A stretch of DNA of 23,567 nucleotides from an uncultured Treponema sp. (GCA_937894335.1 CALCRU010000014.1:1-23567), one strand, 5' to 3'; positions 8,281-17,738 are shown, counted from the stretch's first letter. Numbers and translations: made by a program. Notes: a model not told the origin generated them from the letters alone.

Positions 8281-11200
8281 TGGTGAAAAAATTTTCCAGC
8301 ATGTTTATTACGACACTAACACTTGTCCTCTTCCTTACCGGCTGTTCCAACGCATTTTCCCCATCCCCTGAAACTTCAAATTCTCAGGGGGCATATATAA
8401 TCATTTCTGCACAAGAACTTGGAAACCATCATGCTTCAGGTGGGACTTCCCAAGAGTCCAGAACCATAAGCCCAAGTTCTCCGTCACTAAGTTCTTTTGA
8501 AAATTTTGTTCTGAGTGGTTCCAAAGGCGGAACTTCAGAAGAACTTGCGACGGCTGCAAACTATTCCACCTTGCATTCAAAAAAAGTCCGACTTGACACT
8601 GGTTTATGGAGTTTTACGCTTACAGCCCAATGTAATGGTACTGTCTACACTGGCGAAATTCTTTCCAAAGAAATTTCTTCTGGTGCAAATGACCTTTCTT
8701 TTGTACTTTCTCCTGACCCCACGGGAAAGGGAGCCTTTAGCCTTACGCTTAATTTTCCTGCTTCCGATGTAACAAAAATTACAGCCAGACTGGAGTCAAT
8801 GGCTGGCACTGAAGAAAGGGCAGAAGAAGAACTAACATTTTCTTCTGGTAGTGTAACATATTCCCTTGACGAACTTTCTGCTGGAACATACCGCATTGTG
8901 GTTGAATTCTACGGAGGAGTGGGCGGTGCGTCCTTCCTTAACCGCTACAGGGAGTTGGTGCATGTTGCCCCTGGACTTACAGGCAGTGCTGTCAGAACCA
9001 TAACAAGCCTTAACGAGGTTTACGACATAAAATACGAATACAACGGTGGAGAGCTAAAGACTGGAGAATCGGCAGAAGAATCTTACACTCGGCGCCAGTC
9101 TAGCCCGATAAATCTTCCGGTTGCAGTACAGGACGAAAAATTCTTTGGCGGATGGTATGACAACGCCTCCTGTACGGGAGCAAAAGTTACCGAAATACCA
9201 GTGAATGCAACTGGAGACAAAAAATTCTATGCAAAGTGGCTTGACCCCATTTTGTATGTAGACGGAACTGACGGAAGTGATGCAAACTCAGGCTTTGCAG
9301 AAACGGATGCCCTAAAGACTATAAATCAGGCCATGACCGTCATTACAGAAACTGCAACTGCTGCGGACACAGACTACGGTGATGATGTGGCAAGACCTTG
9401 GATCGTATATGTAAAAAATTCAGTTTCTGGTCCAAGCTCCATAGATGATACCGTTCCATTTGCCTCCCTTACAATACAGGGAAAAAGTGGCGGATCAGGA
9501 CCTGTTCTTAACGGTAACGGCGAAGGCTCTGTACTAAAAATAACAAGTTCAAAAACCGTAACGCTTTCCAAACTGATAGTCATGGGAGGTGCCGCTCAGG
9601 ACGGAGCAGGACTCTACAAAAGTGGTAACGGAATGCTGAACATTGACGGCTGTCAGATAAAAAACAATACTGCAACCCGTTATGGCGGTGGCATTTATTT
9701 TGAGGGTGGATCCTCTGCATTTGACAGTCTTTATATTACAGACACGCTAATAGACTCAAACAAGGCTCAGAAGACAACCTCTTTATCAACTGATCATGGT
9801 AACGGTGGCGGCATTTACATAATGTCGGGAATAGTCCAGCTAGGAAGGGGCCCCGACCTTGGTACCGTCACCATACAGGGAAATACCGCCTCTGACTCCG
9901 GCGGAGGAATCTGTTCAAAGGGCTATCTTAATATAAAAAGCGTAACAATAAGCAGCAACACAGCAAGCGTTTACGGTGGCGGCATACAGGCAACAGGTTC
10001 TACCGTTGTATTTTCAGGGGGAAGAATACAGAACAATACGGCTTCCCAGTTGGGCGGTGGAATTTCCCTTTCAAAGAATTCTAGCTCTACCGGTGCAAAA
10101 TTAAACCTTTCAGGCGGACTTGTAGGTGGAAATACTGCAGGTCAGAACGGCGGAGGTATTTGTGTAGGTGCTTCCTGCGAGCTTATCTTGGACGGAAGCG
10201 GTGTAATCGGTGACAGTTCTGTTACTTCAACAGCAAGTTCCGCTTCATGTTCCAATAAGGCCGTAAAAGGCGGAGGAATCTACTGCGAGGGTAGCATTAC
10301 TTCCTCAGCAGCCTTTACCGGTGGCATCTATGCAAATTATGCAAGTTCTTCTGGTGGAGGAATCTATACAGTCTCAACAGGTTCAGTTTCCATAACGGGG
10401 GGAAGCATTTCCTACAACTCTGCCGGCTCGGGAACTTCTGGTGACGGTGGCGGAGTATATCACAGTGGAAGCGGAACAATTACACTTTCAAGAGTTACCC
10501 TTTCTTCAAACTCTGCGGTTCTAACAGGAGGCGGATTCTGTAGTGCAGAAGATGCTGGTAACGAAACCTTTATAAACTGCACTGTTGAAGAAAATACATC
10601 AGGATCAAATGGTGGTGGCATTTACCTTGCTGGTACGGAACTGCTTACGGTTGAAAACTGCACCCTGCAAGAAAATAGTTCCGAAAACGGCGGTGGTCTG
10701 TATATATGCAGTGACGCTTCTGCAAAAGTTGATGGCGGAACAATACTAGACAATACCGCAAATCTTAACGGAGGCGGCGTCTGGTGCGGTGGTACTCTTG
10801 ACATGACGGACGGTTCTGTTAAAGGTAATAAGGCTCTTGCGTCAGACCATGGAGGTGCTGGTGTATATGTAATGAGCGGAACATTCAACCTTTCTGGCGG
10901 TTCCATAACAAATAACGCGGCATCCTCTTCATCCGGTGGCGGAGTTGAACTTTATGTTGCCATGTCAGACAGGCCTTCGGGAACTTCTACATTCACCATG
11001 ACAGGTGGAAGCATAAGCGGAAATTCTGCAAAGACAGACGGCGGTGGAGTTTATGTTGGAGAGTACGCAACATTCAATATGAACGGCGGAACAATTGAAT
11101 CCAACACAGCTTTGGGAAAGGGCAAGGGAGTTTACAACGACGCCTTCATGGGCATGAAGGGTAGCGCCCTTATTAAGGCTGACAACGATGTCTACCTACC

Positions 11201-14147
11201 AGCTTATGTTGCTCCTTCTGTGGGAATAACTGACCCCCTGTATGCAAGCCAGTTGGCATGGCGCCTTATTTCTGTAACGGGAACATTAAGCGAAAGTTCT
11301 CCTGTGGCGACGATTACACCAGAGTCTTATAGCGAAAATCCCATAGCCCGTACAAAAGTTCTTGCTTACACAGCTGCAACCTCTTTTACCGCCTACACAC
11401 AGGCGTCTAAGTTTGCGGTTACCACTCAAGCAAACGGAACTGAGTGGAATGTGTACTGGGGTATGGGACAGGTAAATGGAGTCCTAGTAAAAGACGGTGA
11501 GTCTGTTGGAGAGGTGCGCTATGTTTTTACCTCGGGTAGTGATGTTTTGGGTTACGGATATTCAGCTATTATGCCTGCAAAAACTTTGTCTTACGCCATT
11601 AACTCATTTACAGACAAGACTGCTGTGGATGCAAATGGTAATCCTTTAAATACGATATACATTTTAAGCGACTATGAAATAACAGCAACTTGGCTTGACA
11701 TGATTAGCGGAACAAATCCTGTCGCCTATGCTGTAAATATAGCGGGTCTCAAGAACAACACTGAAGGCTCTCCCGTGACCATAACATGCAATGCTGTTAC
11801 AGGAGATGCAATAAATGTACGTTCCGGTCAGACACTTCTTTTGGATTCCGTAAACTTTACCCAAAGCGGTACGACTCAAAACGACTATGCGGTAATTATG
11901 GTTGACGAAGGTGCAAAACTGACCATGCAGAACTGCACTATGGACGGCATAAGGGACAATGGAGGCTGTGCTGCCCTGCATGTGGACGGAGATGTTACCC
12001 TTTCTGATGTAACCATTAAGAACTGCGTTTCGGCAGACCAAGGCGGATGGAGTGGAGCAGTAAATATTAAAATGGGAACTTTAACCCTTAAGGGAAAAGT
12101 AGACATTTCTTCAAACATAGATACTCAGACTGTACCACAAGAATCAAATGTCTGGATCGGATTCCAGCAAGATTCTCCCCCTGTTCATGAATTCCATCCC
12201 CTCGTAATTGACGGAGATATTACGGGAAGCAAAATAGGCATAAAGCACGGCGAAACTCTTACAGCCACACCTCTAGCCATCACCTCTGGTTACACTTTAG
12301 GCGGAAACTCAGTGCTAGATGCCGCATCAATCTTTACCTCAGACAATGGAAACTATATTGTTGTGGAGGAAGGAGAAGCCTGCCTTTCTCAGACTGCTTC
12401 TATAAGCTACGGCATTGTACCTGTTGAATCTTATGATTATGACGCCCTAGATCAAAACGAAACAACGGGTTACGCAAAGGTCATGTTCAAGATGCAAAGT
12501 ACATCAGACTCTAGTGTGCTGATGAAGGAATACAGTTACAAGGTTAAGGATTTCCTAGGCATTGTTGTTGCAAGTGGTTCAAGTTCCACAAACTCAAGTG
12601 CAATAGAAATTGACCTGCCTCCGCTACAGAGCATGACGCTAGAAATAGAAGCGGAAAGTAACGATGGTAATGAAGTTGAATTTACAAAAACATGTTCAGT
12701 TCTGGCAAAACACATTTGGGCTTCTTCTTCTGGAAGCGATACATCAAGCGAATCCGCAGGACTGGGAACAAAAGATCATCCCTATGCAACTCTTGCAAAG
12801 GCTGTTTCGGCAGTTCACTGTCCATCTGCTTCTGCAATAGTGCATGTTATGGGACAGATTTCAGGTAACACCGACATCGATTCATTTGATGCAAACTACC
12901 TTACCATAGAGGGAAGCACAGACTCTTCTACCGACATTTTAAACGGAAACAACAATGGTACTGTCCTTACGGTAAGCGCAGCAAAGAGTGTTGAACTTAA
13001 AAACATAAAGGTTACAGGCGGAAGAAAAATCGCATCTGATGAATCCGATCTTACTGATGTAACGGGCTACGGTGGTGGCATTTTTGTAAAGTCAGGTGCA
13101 ACCCTTGTTCTGGAGGACGGAGTTCTTATTACTCAGAATGTTTCTACAAACGGTGGCGGCGTTCTTTCCATGGGTACGCTGAACATTTATGCTGGTGCGC
13201 AAATTTCAGACAACGAGGCAAAGTCTGGAGGCGGCATTCTTAACTACATGGGAACTGTAAACATTTTTGGCGGAACCATAAGTCAAAACACAGCCCTTTA
13301 CGAAAGTTCACTACCACAGTCTGGTTCAGGGGGAGGAATCCTTAACTGGGGCAGCTGTTCCATAAATGCCACAGACCCGGCACTTATTTCTAACAACACG
13401 GCACAGGCAGTAGGCGGTGGCATAATGCAATACAGAGGAAGCCTTACTCTAGGAAACAACTGCGTCATTTCTGAAAACCAGGACTCTTCTGGGGCTGGTG
13501 CACTTTTTGTTGATGCAGATTCCACAGAAGTAACTCTAAAAAATTCAGTCTCCATTCCCTACGGAACTTCAAACGGAATACTCCTTGCAGACGGTCAGGC
13601 TTTAACTTTAGGTTCCGCCACTTTAAGTTCAGACTTTACGGCAATTATAGCTGTTAACGAACCTTACGAGACTGGAAGAAGCGTTCTTACCGTAACAAAT
13701 TCTTCAGACCTGCAGACCTGGGTTGGCTCAAACCTTTCAAAGTTTACACTTGGCAAGGCTGGCTGGACTATTGACCAAAACGGAAAACTTGCATGGAACA
13801 AGGCTGGCAGTATGGCCATAAGCAGTAACGAAGTTACCCTGTCATTAAGTTCTTCATCAGTTTCTTCTACGGCAGACACTAAGCTAGACATTAACTTCTT
13901 TGTAGACGGCATTGACAGTACGACAGACATGGATGCCGACACTTTTGTTGTAAAAGTTTATTCTGGCGCAAGCGACATTACCTCATCTTCCTATGTTCAG
14001 ACCAACCTTGTAACTGGCGGTGAAAAATCCGTAACCATAAAGGGAGGACTTCCAGCCGGAACAGAACTTACTGTTTTTGTAAGCGTAATTTATAACATGG
14101 CACTTCACAGCGGTTCATTTAATATAATTGTGGAGGACACACCCTGA
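8280..14147 (+). CDS. Giant lipoprotein with InlB-type repeat and Pmp-like (GGGI) beta-helix repeats
   Basis: A 1955-residue predicted surface lipoprotein. The ATG overlaps the upstream stop (TGATG), with GGGAGG just before it; a GTG one codon later would give better spacing. The signal peptide ends in LFLTGC (Cys22). An N-terminal region (about 25-245) holds an SRTISPS motif and Ig-like segments also found in the next gene. One InlB-type repeat lies at 248-320. A right-handed beta-helix opens at about 325 (LYVDGTDGSDANSG) and carries some fifteen GGG[I/V/L/F] turns between 461 and 955, about 25 residues apart where regular, usually preceded by NTA or NSA. A non-Pmp beta-helix-like region (about 1120-1360) follows, then a third helix from about 1478 with five more GGG turns, and a beta-sandwich-like tail (1845-1955). 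There is no C-terminal autotransporter barrel; the lipid anchor is the likely attachment. An adhesin role is inference. Confidence 0.88.
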   Translation: MVKKFSSMFITTLTLVLFLTGCSNAFSPSPETSNSQGAYIIISAQELGNHHASGGTSQESRTISPSSPSLSSFENFVLSGSKGGTSEELATAANYSTLHSKKVRLDTGLWSFTLTAQCNGTVYTGEILSKEISSGANDLSFVLSPDPTGKGAFSLTLNFPASDVTKITARLESMAGTEERAEEELTFSSGSVTYSLDELSAGTYRIVVEFYGGVGGASFLNRYRELVHVAPGLTGSAVRTITSLNEVYDIKYEYNGGELKTGESAEESYTRRQSSPINLPVAVQDEKFFGGWYDNASCTGAKVTEIPVNATGDKKFYAKWLDPILYVDGTDGSDANSGFAETDALKTINQAMTVITETATAADTDYGDDVARPWIVYVKNSVSGPSSIDDTVPFASLTIQGKSGGSGPVLNGNGEGSVLKITSSKTVTLSKLIVMGGAAQDGAGLYKSGNGMLNIDGCQIKNNTATRYGGGIYFEGGSSAFDSLYITDTLIDSNKAQKTTSLSTDHGNGGGIYIMSGIVQLGRGPDLGTVTIQGNTASDSGGGICSKGYLNIKSVTISSNTASVYGGGIQATGSTVVFSGGRIQNNTASQLGGGISLSKNSSSTGAKLNLSGGLVGGNTAGQNGGGICVGASCELILDGSGVIGDSSVTSTASSASCSNKAVKGGGIYCEGSITSSAAFTGGIYANYASSSGGGIYTVSTGSVSITGGSISYNSAGSGTSGDGGGVYHSGSGTITLSRVTLSSNSAVLTGGGFCSAEDAGNETFINCTVEENTSGSNGGGIYLAGTELLTVENCTLQENSSENGGGLYICSDASAKVDGGTILDNTANLNGGGVWCGGTLDMTDGSVKGNKALASDHGGAGVYVMSGTFNLSGGSITNNAASSSSGGGVELYVAMSDRPSGTSTFTMTGGSISGNSAKTDGGGVYVGEYATFNMNGGTIESNTALGKGKGVYNDAFMGMKGSALIKADNDVYLPAYVAPSVGITDPLYASQLAWRLISVTGTLSESSPVATITPESYSENPIARTKVLAYTAATSFTAYTQASKFAVTTQANGTEWNVYWGMGQVNGVLVKDGESVGEVRYVFTSGSDVLGYGYSAIMPAKTLSYAINSFTDKTAVDANGNPLNTIYILSDYEITATWLDMISGTNPVAYAVNIAGLKNNTEGSPVTITCNAVTGDAINVRSGQTLLLDSVNFTQSGTTQNDYAVIMVDEGAKLTMQNCTMDGIRDNGGCAALHVDGDVTLSDVTIKNCVSADQGGWSGAVNIKMGTLTLKGKVDISSNIDTQTVPQESNVWIGFQQDSPPVHEFHPLVIDGDITGSKIGIKHGETLTATPLAITSGYTLGGNSVLDAASIFTSDNGNYIVVEEGEACLSQTASISYGIVPVESYDYDALDQNETTGYAKVMFKMQSTSDSSVLMKEYSYKVKDFLGIVVASGSSSTNSSAIEIDLPPLQSMTLEIEAESNDGNEVEFTKTCSVLAKHIWASSSGSDTSSESAGLGTKDHPYATLAKAVSAVHCPSASAIVHVMGQISGNTDIDSFDANYLTIEGSTDSSTDILNGNNNGTVLTVSAAKSVELKNIKVTGGRKIASDESDLTDVTGYGGGIFVKSGATLVLEDGVLITQNVSTNGGGVLSMGTLNIYAGAQISDNEAKSGGGILNYMGTVNIFGGTISQNTALYESSLPQSGSGGGILNWGSCSINATDPALISNNTAQAVGGGIMQYRGSLTLGNNCVISENQDSSGAGALFVDADSTEVTLKNSVSIPYGTSNGILLADGQALTLGSATLSSDFTAIIAVNEPYETGRSVLTVTNSSDLQTWVGSNLSKFTLGKAGWTIDQNGKLAWNKAGSMAISSNEVTLSLSSSSVSSTADTKLDINFFVDGIDSTTDMDADTFVVKVYSGASDITSSSYVQTNLVTGGEKSVTIKGGLPAGTELTVFVSVIYNMALHSGSFNIIVEDTP
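9660..11140 (+). repeat. Pmp-like GGGI repeat block 1
   Basis: About fifteen GGG[I/V/L/F] motifs plus two variants (GGAGVYV, GKGVYN), each usually preceded by N-[NS]-[TS]-A. The regular spacing of 25-26 residues fits one turn of a right-handed beta-helix. The coding DNA is rich in GGCGGTGGC-like glycine codons as a result. Confidence 0.8.
13064..13520 (+). repeat. Pmp-like GGGI repeat block 2
   Basis: Five GGG[I/V] motifs (YGGGIF, NGGGVL, SGGGIL twice, VGGGIM) and a GAGALF variant. It is separated from block 1 by about 640 residues without the motif. It has its own helix-opening segment at about residue 1478, so it reads as a second, complete domain. Confidence 0.75.
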
Positions 14148-17100
14148 TGAAAAATAAAATTTTAAAAAAAATTAAAACTGCATTTTCTTTTTCTTTTTTT
14201 GCATTATTTTTTTTATCATGCTCTAACCTTGTTATGTCAGAAAATCCCCGTGAAAAGGCTTTAAAAAACGGACTCCTTGTAACAGGCTCTCTTTGCATGG
14301 AAGACTCTGGAATTTCTCGTAGTGCAACTGCAAACCTTACTCTTTCTCCTGACTATTTTTATACCGTGCAGGGATACATTTATGTTTCGGGAACAGGAGC
14401 AACAAACCTAACCCAGGGATTTACAAATGTAAGCGGTACTGATATTTCTTACTCAATAGAACTTCCTTTAGACGGAAACTGGACCATAGAAGTTAACGCC
14501 TACAAAGAGTTTGACGGCACTGCATATTCTAAACCGATACTTAAAGGCTTTGCCCATCTTGTTGTAGAAGATTCAAAAATAAAAACAGGTAGCAATACTT
14601 CCGTTGCAATGACTGGCGTTACCCATGTTTCAGAGGGAACCGCTTTTGGAAGTGTAGCTCTTTCTCTTTCTGTGCAGGGATCTTCAGGCATTATAGAAGC
14701 AGGTGTTTCATATGTGGGAGTAGGGGGAGGTGCTTCTGCCTCTGGAAGTGACACTCTAGACTTTAGTTCAGACTCAACCCAAATTTGGCAGAAGGAACTT
14801 TCTGCAGGTTATTATGTAGTCCAGTTCTGCTTTTACAATGCAGACGGAATCATTTTGTATTCATTTGCTGATGGGCTAACTGTCTATGCAAACACGGTTA
14901 CCAATGTGTGGAAGAACGAAGGTGGCTCTGACTTTATTTCCAACGGCTCGGTAGTTATTACAGACGCATTAGTTTCTGCCTATACCCCAAAGACTTTTTT
15001 TGTAAGCCAGACGGGAACTGCTTCTGGCGATGGTTCTTTCTTTTTCCCCTATGACAGCATGCAGACTGCTATAGACAGAATTGCGGCCATAAACAACGGC
15101 ACTTCGGAATACACAGTTTACATTGACGGAACAATTACAGCCTCTCCGTCAGCAGACTACGGAACTTATGAAGTCTTGGCAAATATAACAGGCGGAAAAA
15201 TTTCAATAAAGGGACTTAACGGTGCTGATAGGGACATAATAGACTGTGGAGGTCTTGCAGGCGGAATCAGAGTAAGTGGTGGTGCGGAACTTCTTCTTAG
15301 CGGCGTTACAATTAAAAACGGAATAGGAGCGGTAACAGGAAGCAATCGTTGTGGCGGAGCCCTCTATGTAGGTAAGGATTCTTTCTGCGAAATAAGAAAC
15401 TGCATAATTACAAATAACCATGCCGTAACGGGAGGCGGAATCTATAACGAAAATAACGGCAAGCTCATAATGAAAGACTCAAGGGTTTCACTAAATTCTG
15501 CAACTTACGGTGGCGGAGTTGGAAATCTGGGATCTTTTTTTATGTGCGGCAATTCTGTAATCGGAGACTCTTCTGTTCTTTCTGCCCCTGAATCTGTGGA
15601 AGATGCTTCAAACAGTGCAGAAAAGTTTGGTGGCGGTATTTACAGTAGTGGGGGAACCGTCTGTTTGGGATATTCTGACGAAGGTGTTCAGTCAGCCCTT
15701 TCTGGTGGAATTTATGCAAACTATTCTAACTCTTTTGGAGCAGGAGTTTATATTGTTAGCGGTACAATAAAAATTGCAGACGGAAACATAAGGTTTAACG
15801 GTCTTCCTAGTGGCGCTTACCAGGGTGCAGGAGTTTGTACTAAAGGAACTCTTGAAATGTCGGGAGGTCTAATAGATTCCAATAAATGTGACCTTGGGGC
15901 AGGAGTTAATGTTGACGGAGAAAGCGGTTTTTTCAAACTTACGGGTGGAACAATTAGCAACAACATTTCTTCAGGCTCAGGAGGAGGTGGTGGAGGCGTT
16001 CTTGTAAGTGGTGGAGCCACCTTTATCATGAGCGGTGGTGTGATAGAAAATAATTCTGCAACCCGGGGCGGAGGTGTATGGAACTGGGACTCTTCAACTA
16101 CAATAAGTGGCGGTTACATAAGGCAGAATAGGGGAACTTACGGGGGAGGAGTCTGCGTCTTTAAAAAGGAATTTGATGGAACGGAAACAAGTTTAGTAAC
16201 CATGACCGGTGGTGAAATTTCTTCCAATGTGGGAATTGATTCTCCCTCTTCTTATGGTGCTGGCATATATGTTGAAAGAAAAACATCTTTTACCATGAGT
16301 GGAGGTAGTGTAAGCGAAAACTCTTCCACCTTTGGAGGTGCTGTCTATATAAATCTTGACAGTGAGGGAAGCAGCTGGGGAACCTTTAGCATGGGTGGTT
16401 CAGCATACATTCCTTATGGTGCAGAAGGTGAAACTGGAGCTGGAAAAAATGATGTTCAGACGACGATGCCTCTGGTGATTGCCGACAACCTAACCATGGA
16501 TGCACCAGTGGCTTATATCACTCCTATTGCCTACATGGCAGACTTACCTGTTGTTTCTGGAACCCCAGAGCTTCTTTCTGCAAATTACAGAAAGTTTTCC
16601 TTAACAGAAGACAGTGCAGGAAACGAGTGGAACATAAGTGAAGCAGGAGTCCTTGTACAAATCCTTCCTTACCCTTCGCTTCCATCGACTGTAAGCGAAC
16701 TGACCGAAGATACTTATGGAATTTCTTCCGAGGAAGAGTTGCGCCGTCTTGCAGAATGGGTCAATACAGCAAACAAATTGACCGGAAAAACATTTGTACT
16801 TACCAGAAACATTTCCCTGACCGAAGAATGGACTCCCATAGGAAGTAATGCTAGTGGTTGCTATTTTGCAGGAGTGTTTGATGGCAACGGAAAAACAGTT
16901 TCAGGACTGTCTGTCAATTCAACTGATTCTTATGTGGGCTTTTTTGGAAAGGTTCAGAAGGGAACCGTAAAAAATCTTACGGTTGAAGGCTCTGTTACGG
17001 GTGGAACTAATGTGGCTGGCCTTGTAGGATATGCCAATGTTACGGGAACAATAATAGAAAACTGTGTTTCAAAAGTTACTGTTACCCAGACTTCAGGAAC

Positions 17101-17638
17101 TGGTGCAGGAGGCATTGCCGGGAGCACCTATGGAGATGTCATCATAAGAAGCTGTATAAATCTTGGTACAGTAACAGGAAAGTCTTCCGTTGGCGGTATT
17201 TGCGGTTCTATTACTGGAAAAATACATAACTCTGCAAACCTAGGAAGCGTTATCGCCGATTCATCTGTGGGAGGTCTTGCGGGAAATAATAGTAGTGCAG
17301 AAATAAAGAACTGCTACAACGGAGGCTCTGTTGAAGTAACTGAAAGTCAGACTACAAAGGGTGCCGTAGACGGTTCAACCGGAACAAACGGAACATACGC
17401 AAAAGTCTTCTGGATAAGCGGAACATGTGACTCTGCATTTGGAACAACAAGTACTGTTGCAGCAGATGTAACGGAGGTTAACAAAAATAGCTACGAACTT
17501 TCCCAGATGGCCCAGGGGCTTGACTCTGGCATATATGATTCGTCAGTTCTTGGCTCTGATGAGTCCGTTTATAAGACTTGGCAATACACCTACACCATGG
17601 AAGGGCTTCCATATCCTGTTTGTCTTCCTGTTACATGA
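14147..17638 (+). CDS. Lipoprotein with Pmp-like beta-helix and C-terminal GLUG-type repeats
   Basis: A 1163-residue predicted surface lipoprotein and paralogue of the upstream gene. The ATG overlaps the upstream stop by one base, with GGAGG ten bases before it. The Lys/Phe-rich signal peptide ends in FFLSC (Cys25). The N-terminal region (about 30-280) repeats the plan of its neighbour, with an SRSAT motif, a WTIEV or WSFTL type strand, and a LSAGYY segment matching LSAGTY. A beta-helix begins near 283 (KTFFVSQTGTASGDG) and Pmp-like GGG or GAG turns run from about 402 to 735, including a submodule VIGDSSV ... GGIYANY shared with the other gene. From about 858 comes a region with GLUG-like units (FAGVFDGNGKTVSGL, VAGLVGYA, AGGIAGS, VGGICGS, VGGLAGNN) and a Cys-Tyr-rich end. 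Such repeats occur in bacterial surface proteins and adhesins; the exact role here is unknown. Homopolymer runs lie in its first 70 bases. Confidence 0.87.
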   Translation: MKNKILKKIKTAFSFSFFALFFLSCSNLVMSENPREKALKNGLLVTGSLCMEDSGISRSATANLTLSPDYFYTVQGYIYVSGTGATNLTQGFTNVSGTDISYSIELPLDGNWTIEVNAYKEFDGTAYSKPILKGFAHLVVEDSKIKTGSNTSVAMTGVTHVSEGTAFGSVALSLSVQGSSGIIEAGVSYVGVGGGASASGSDTLDFSSDSTQIWQKELSAGYYVVQFCFYNADGIILYSFADGLTVYANTVTNVWKNEGGSDFISNGSVVITDALVSAYTPKTFFVSQTGTASGDGSFFFPYDSMQTAIDRIAAINNGTSEYTVYIDGTITASPSADYGTYEVLANITGGKISIKGLNGADRDIIDCGGLAGGIRVSGGAELLLSGVTIKNGIGAVTGSNRCGGALYVGKDSFCEIRNCIITNNHAVTGGGIYNENNGKLIMKDSRVSLNSATYGGGVGNLGSFFMCGNSVIGDSSVLSAPESVEDASNSAEKFGGGIYSSGGTVCLGYSDEGVQSALSGGIYANYSNSFGAGVYIVSGTIKIADGNIRFNGLPSGAYQGAGVCTKGTLEMSGGLIDSNKCDLGAGVNVDGESGFFKLTGGTISNNISSGSGGGGGGVLVSGGATFIMSGGVIENNSATRGGGVWNWDSSTTISGGYIRQNRGTYGGGVCVFKKEFDGTETSLVTMTGGEISSNVGIDSPSSYGAGIYVERKTSFTMSGGSVSENSSTFGGAVYINLDSEGSSWGTFSMGGSAYIPYGAEGETGAGKNDVQTTMPLVIADNLTMDAPVAYITPIAYMADLPVVSGTPELLSANYRKFSLTEDSAGNEWNISEAGVLVQILPYPSLPSTVSELTEDTYGISSEEELRRLAEWVNTANKLTGKTFVLTRNISLTEEWTPIGSNASGCYFAGVFDGNGKTVSGLSVNSTDSYVGFFGKVQKGTVKNLTVEGSVTGGTNVAGLVGYANVTGTIIENCVSKVTVTQTSGTGAGGIAGSTYGDVIIRSCINLGTVTGKSSVGGICGSITGKIHNSANLGSVIADSSVGGLAGNNSSAEIKNCYNGGSVEVTESQTTKGAVDGSTGTNGTYAKVFWISGTCDSAFGTTSTVAADVTEVNKNSYELSQMAQGLDSGIYDSSVLGSDESVYKTWQYTYTMEGLPYPVCLPVT
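14164..14214 (+). repeat. Homopolymer runs A8, T7 and T8 in a signal-peptide coding region
   Basis: A8 at 14164-14171, T7 at 14194-14200 and T8 at 14207-14214, all within the first 23 codons of the third lipoprotein. They are made by Lys and Phe codons. Runs of this kind can slip, and a one-base change would switch the protein off. Confidence 0.5.
15350..16370 (+). repeat. Pmp-like repeat block of the third lipoprotein
   Basis: About a dozen GG or GA turns (CGGALY, TGGGIY, YGGGVG, FGGGIY, FGAGVY, QGAGVC, LGAGVN, GGGGGVL, RGGGVW, YGGGVC, YGAGIY, FGGAVY). GAG variants are more common here than in the neighbouring gene. Confidence 0.75.
16720..17350 (+). repeat. GLUG-type repeat region
   Basis: Successive units with the pattern GxxVAGLVGY or SVGGICGS followed by IENC, IRSC, IHNS or IKNCYN lie at about residues 890-1050. 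The introductory segment (SSEEELRRLAEWVN ... GKTFVLTRNISL ... WTPIGS ... FDGNGKTVSGL) is the usual opening of GLUG domains. Confidence 0.7.
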
Positions 17639-17708
17639 GTAATCATGGCCTAATTTTAATGTACCACTTAAAATCTTTTCTTGAAGACTCCTGTAATCAG
17701 CCTTAGCC

Positions 17709-17738
17709 TTGAAAGAATCTGCCTTTTTGTGCTATGCT
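17709..17738 (+). promoter_or_regulatory. trpS promoter (extended -10)
   Basis: TTGAAA at 17709-17714, an 18-base spacer, and TATGCT at 17733-17738 preceded by TGC, forming an extended -10. The expected start is near 17745, giving a leader of about a dozen bases that still includes the AGAGG ribosome site at 17746-17750. No convincing terminator for the upstream lipoprotein genes was seen in 17639-17708. Confidence 0.65.

Noticed and set aside
11664..12118. Open frames on the minus strand inside the giant lipoprotein gene
   Set aside because: They are antisense to a clearly coding repeat domain, have no ribosome sites or recognisable domains, and follow from its codon bias.
15978..16000. Possible G-quadruplex in the run of GGA/GGT triplets
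   Set aside because: The pattern is fully explained by consecutive glycine codons in a Pmp-like turn and has only two-G tracts.
9660..16370. Regular repeats read as a CRISPR array or satellite
   Set aside because: The regularity is at protein level (about 25 residues per turn); the DNA units are not near-identical and the frame is coding throughout.
17639..17699. Seven-base direct repeat GTAATCA at 17639 and 17693 as an insertion-site duplication
   Set aside because: The 47 bases between them show no mobile element features, and a match this short is expected by chance in AT-rich DNA.
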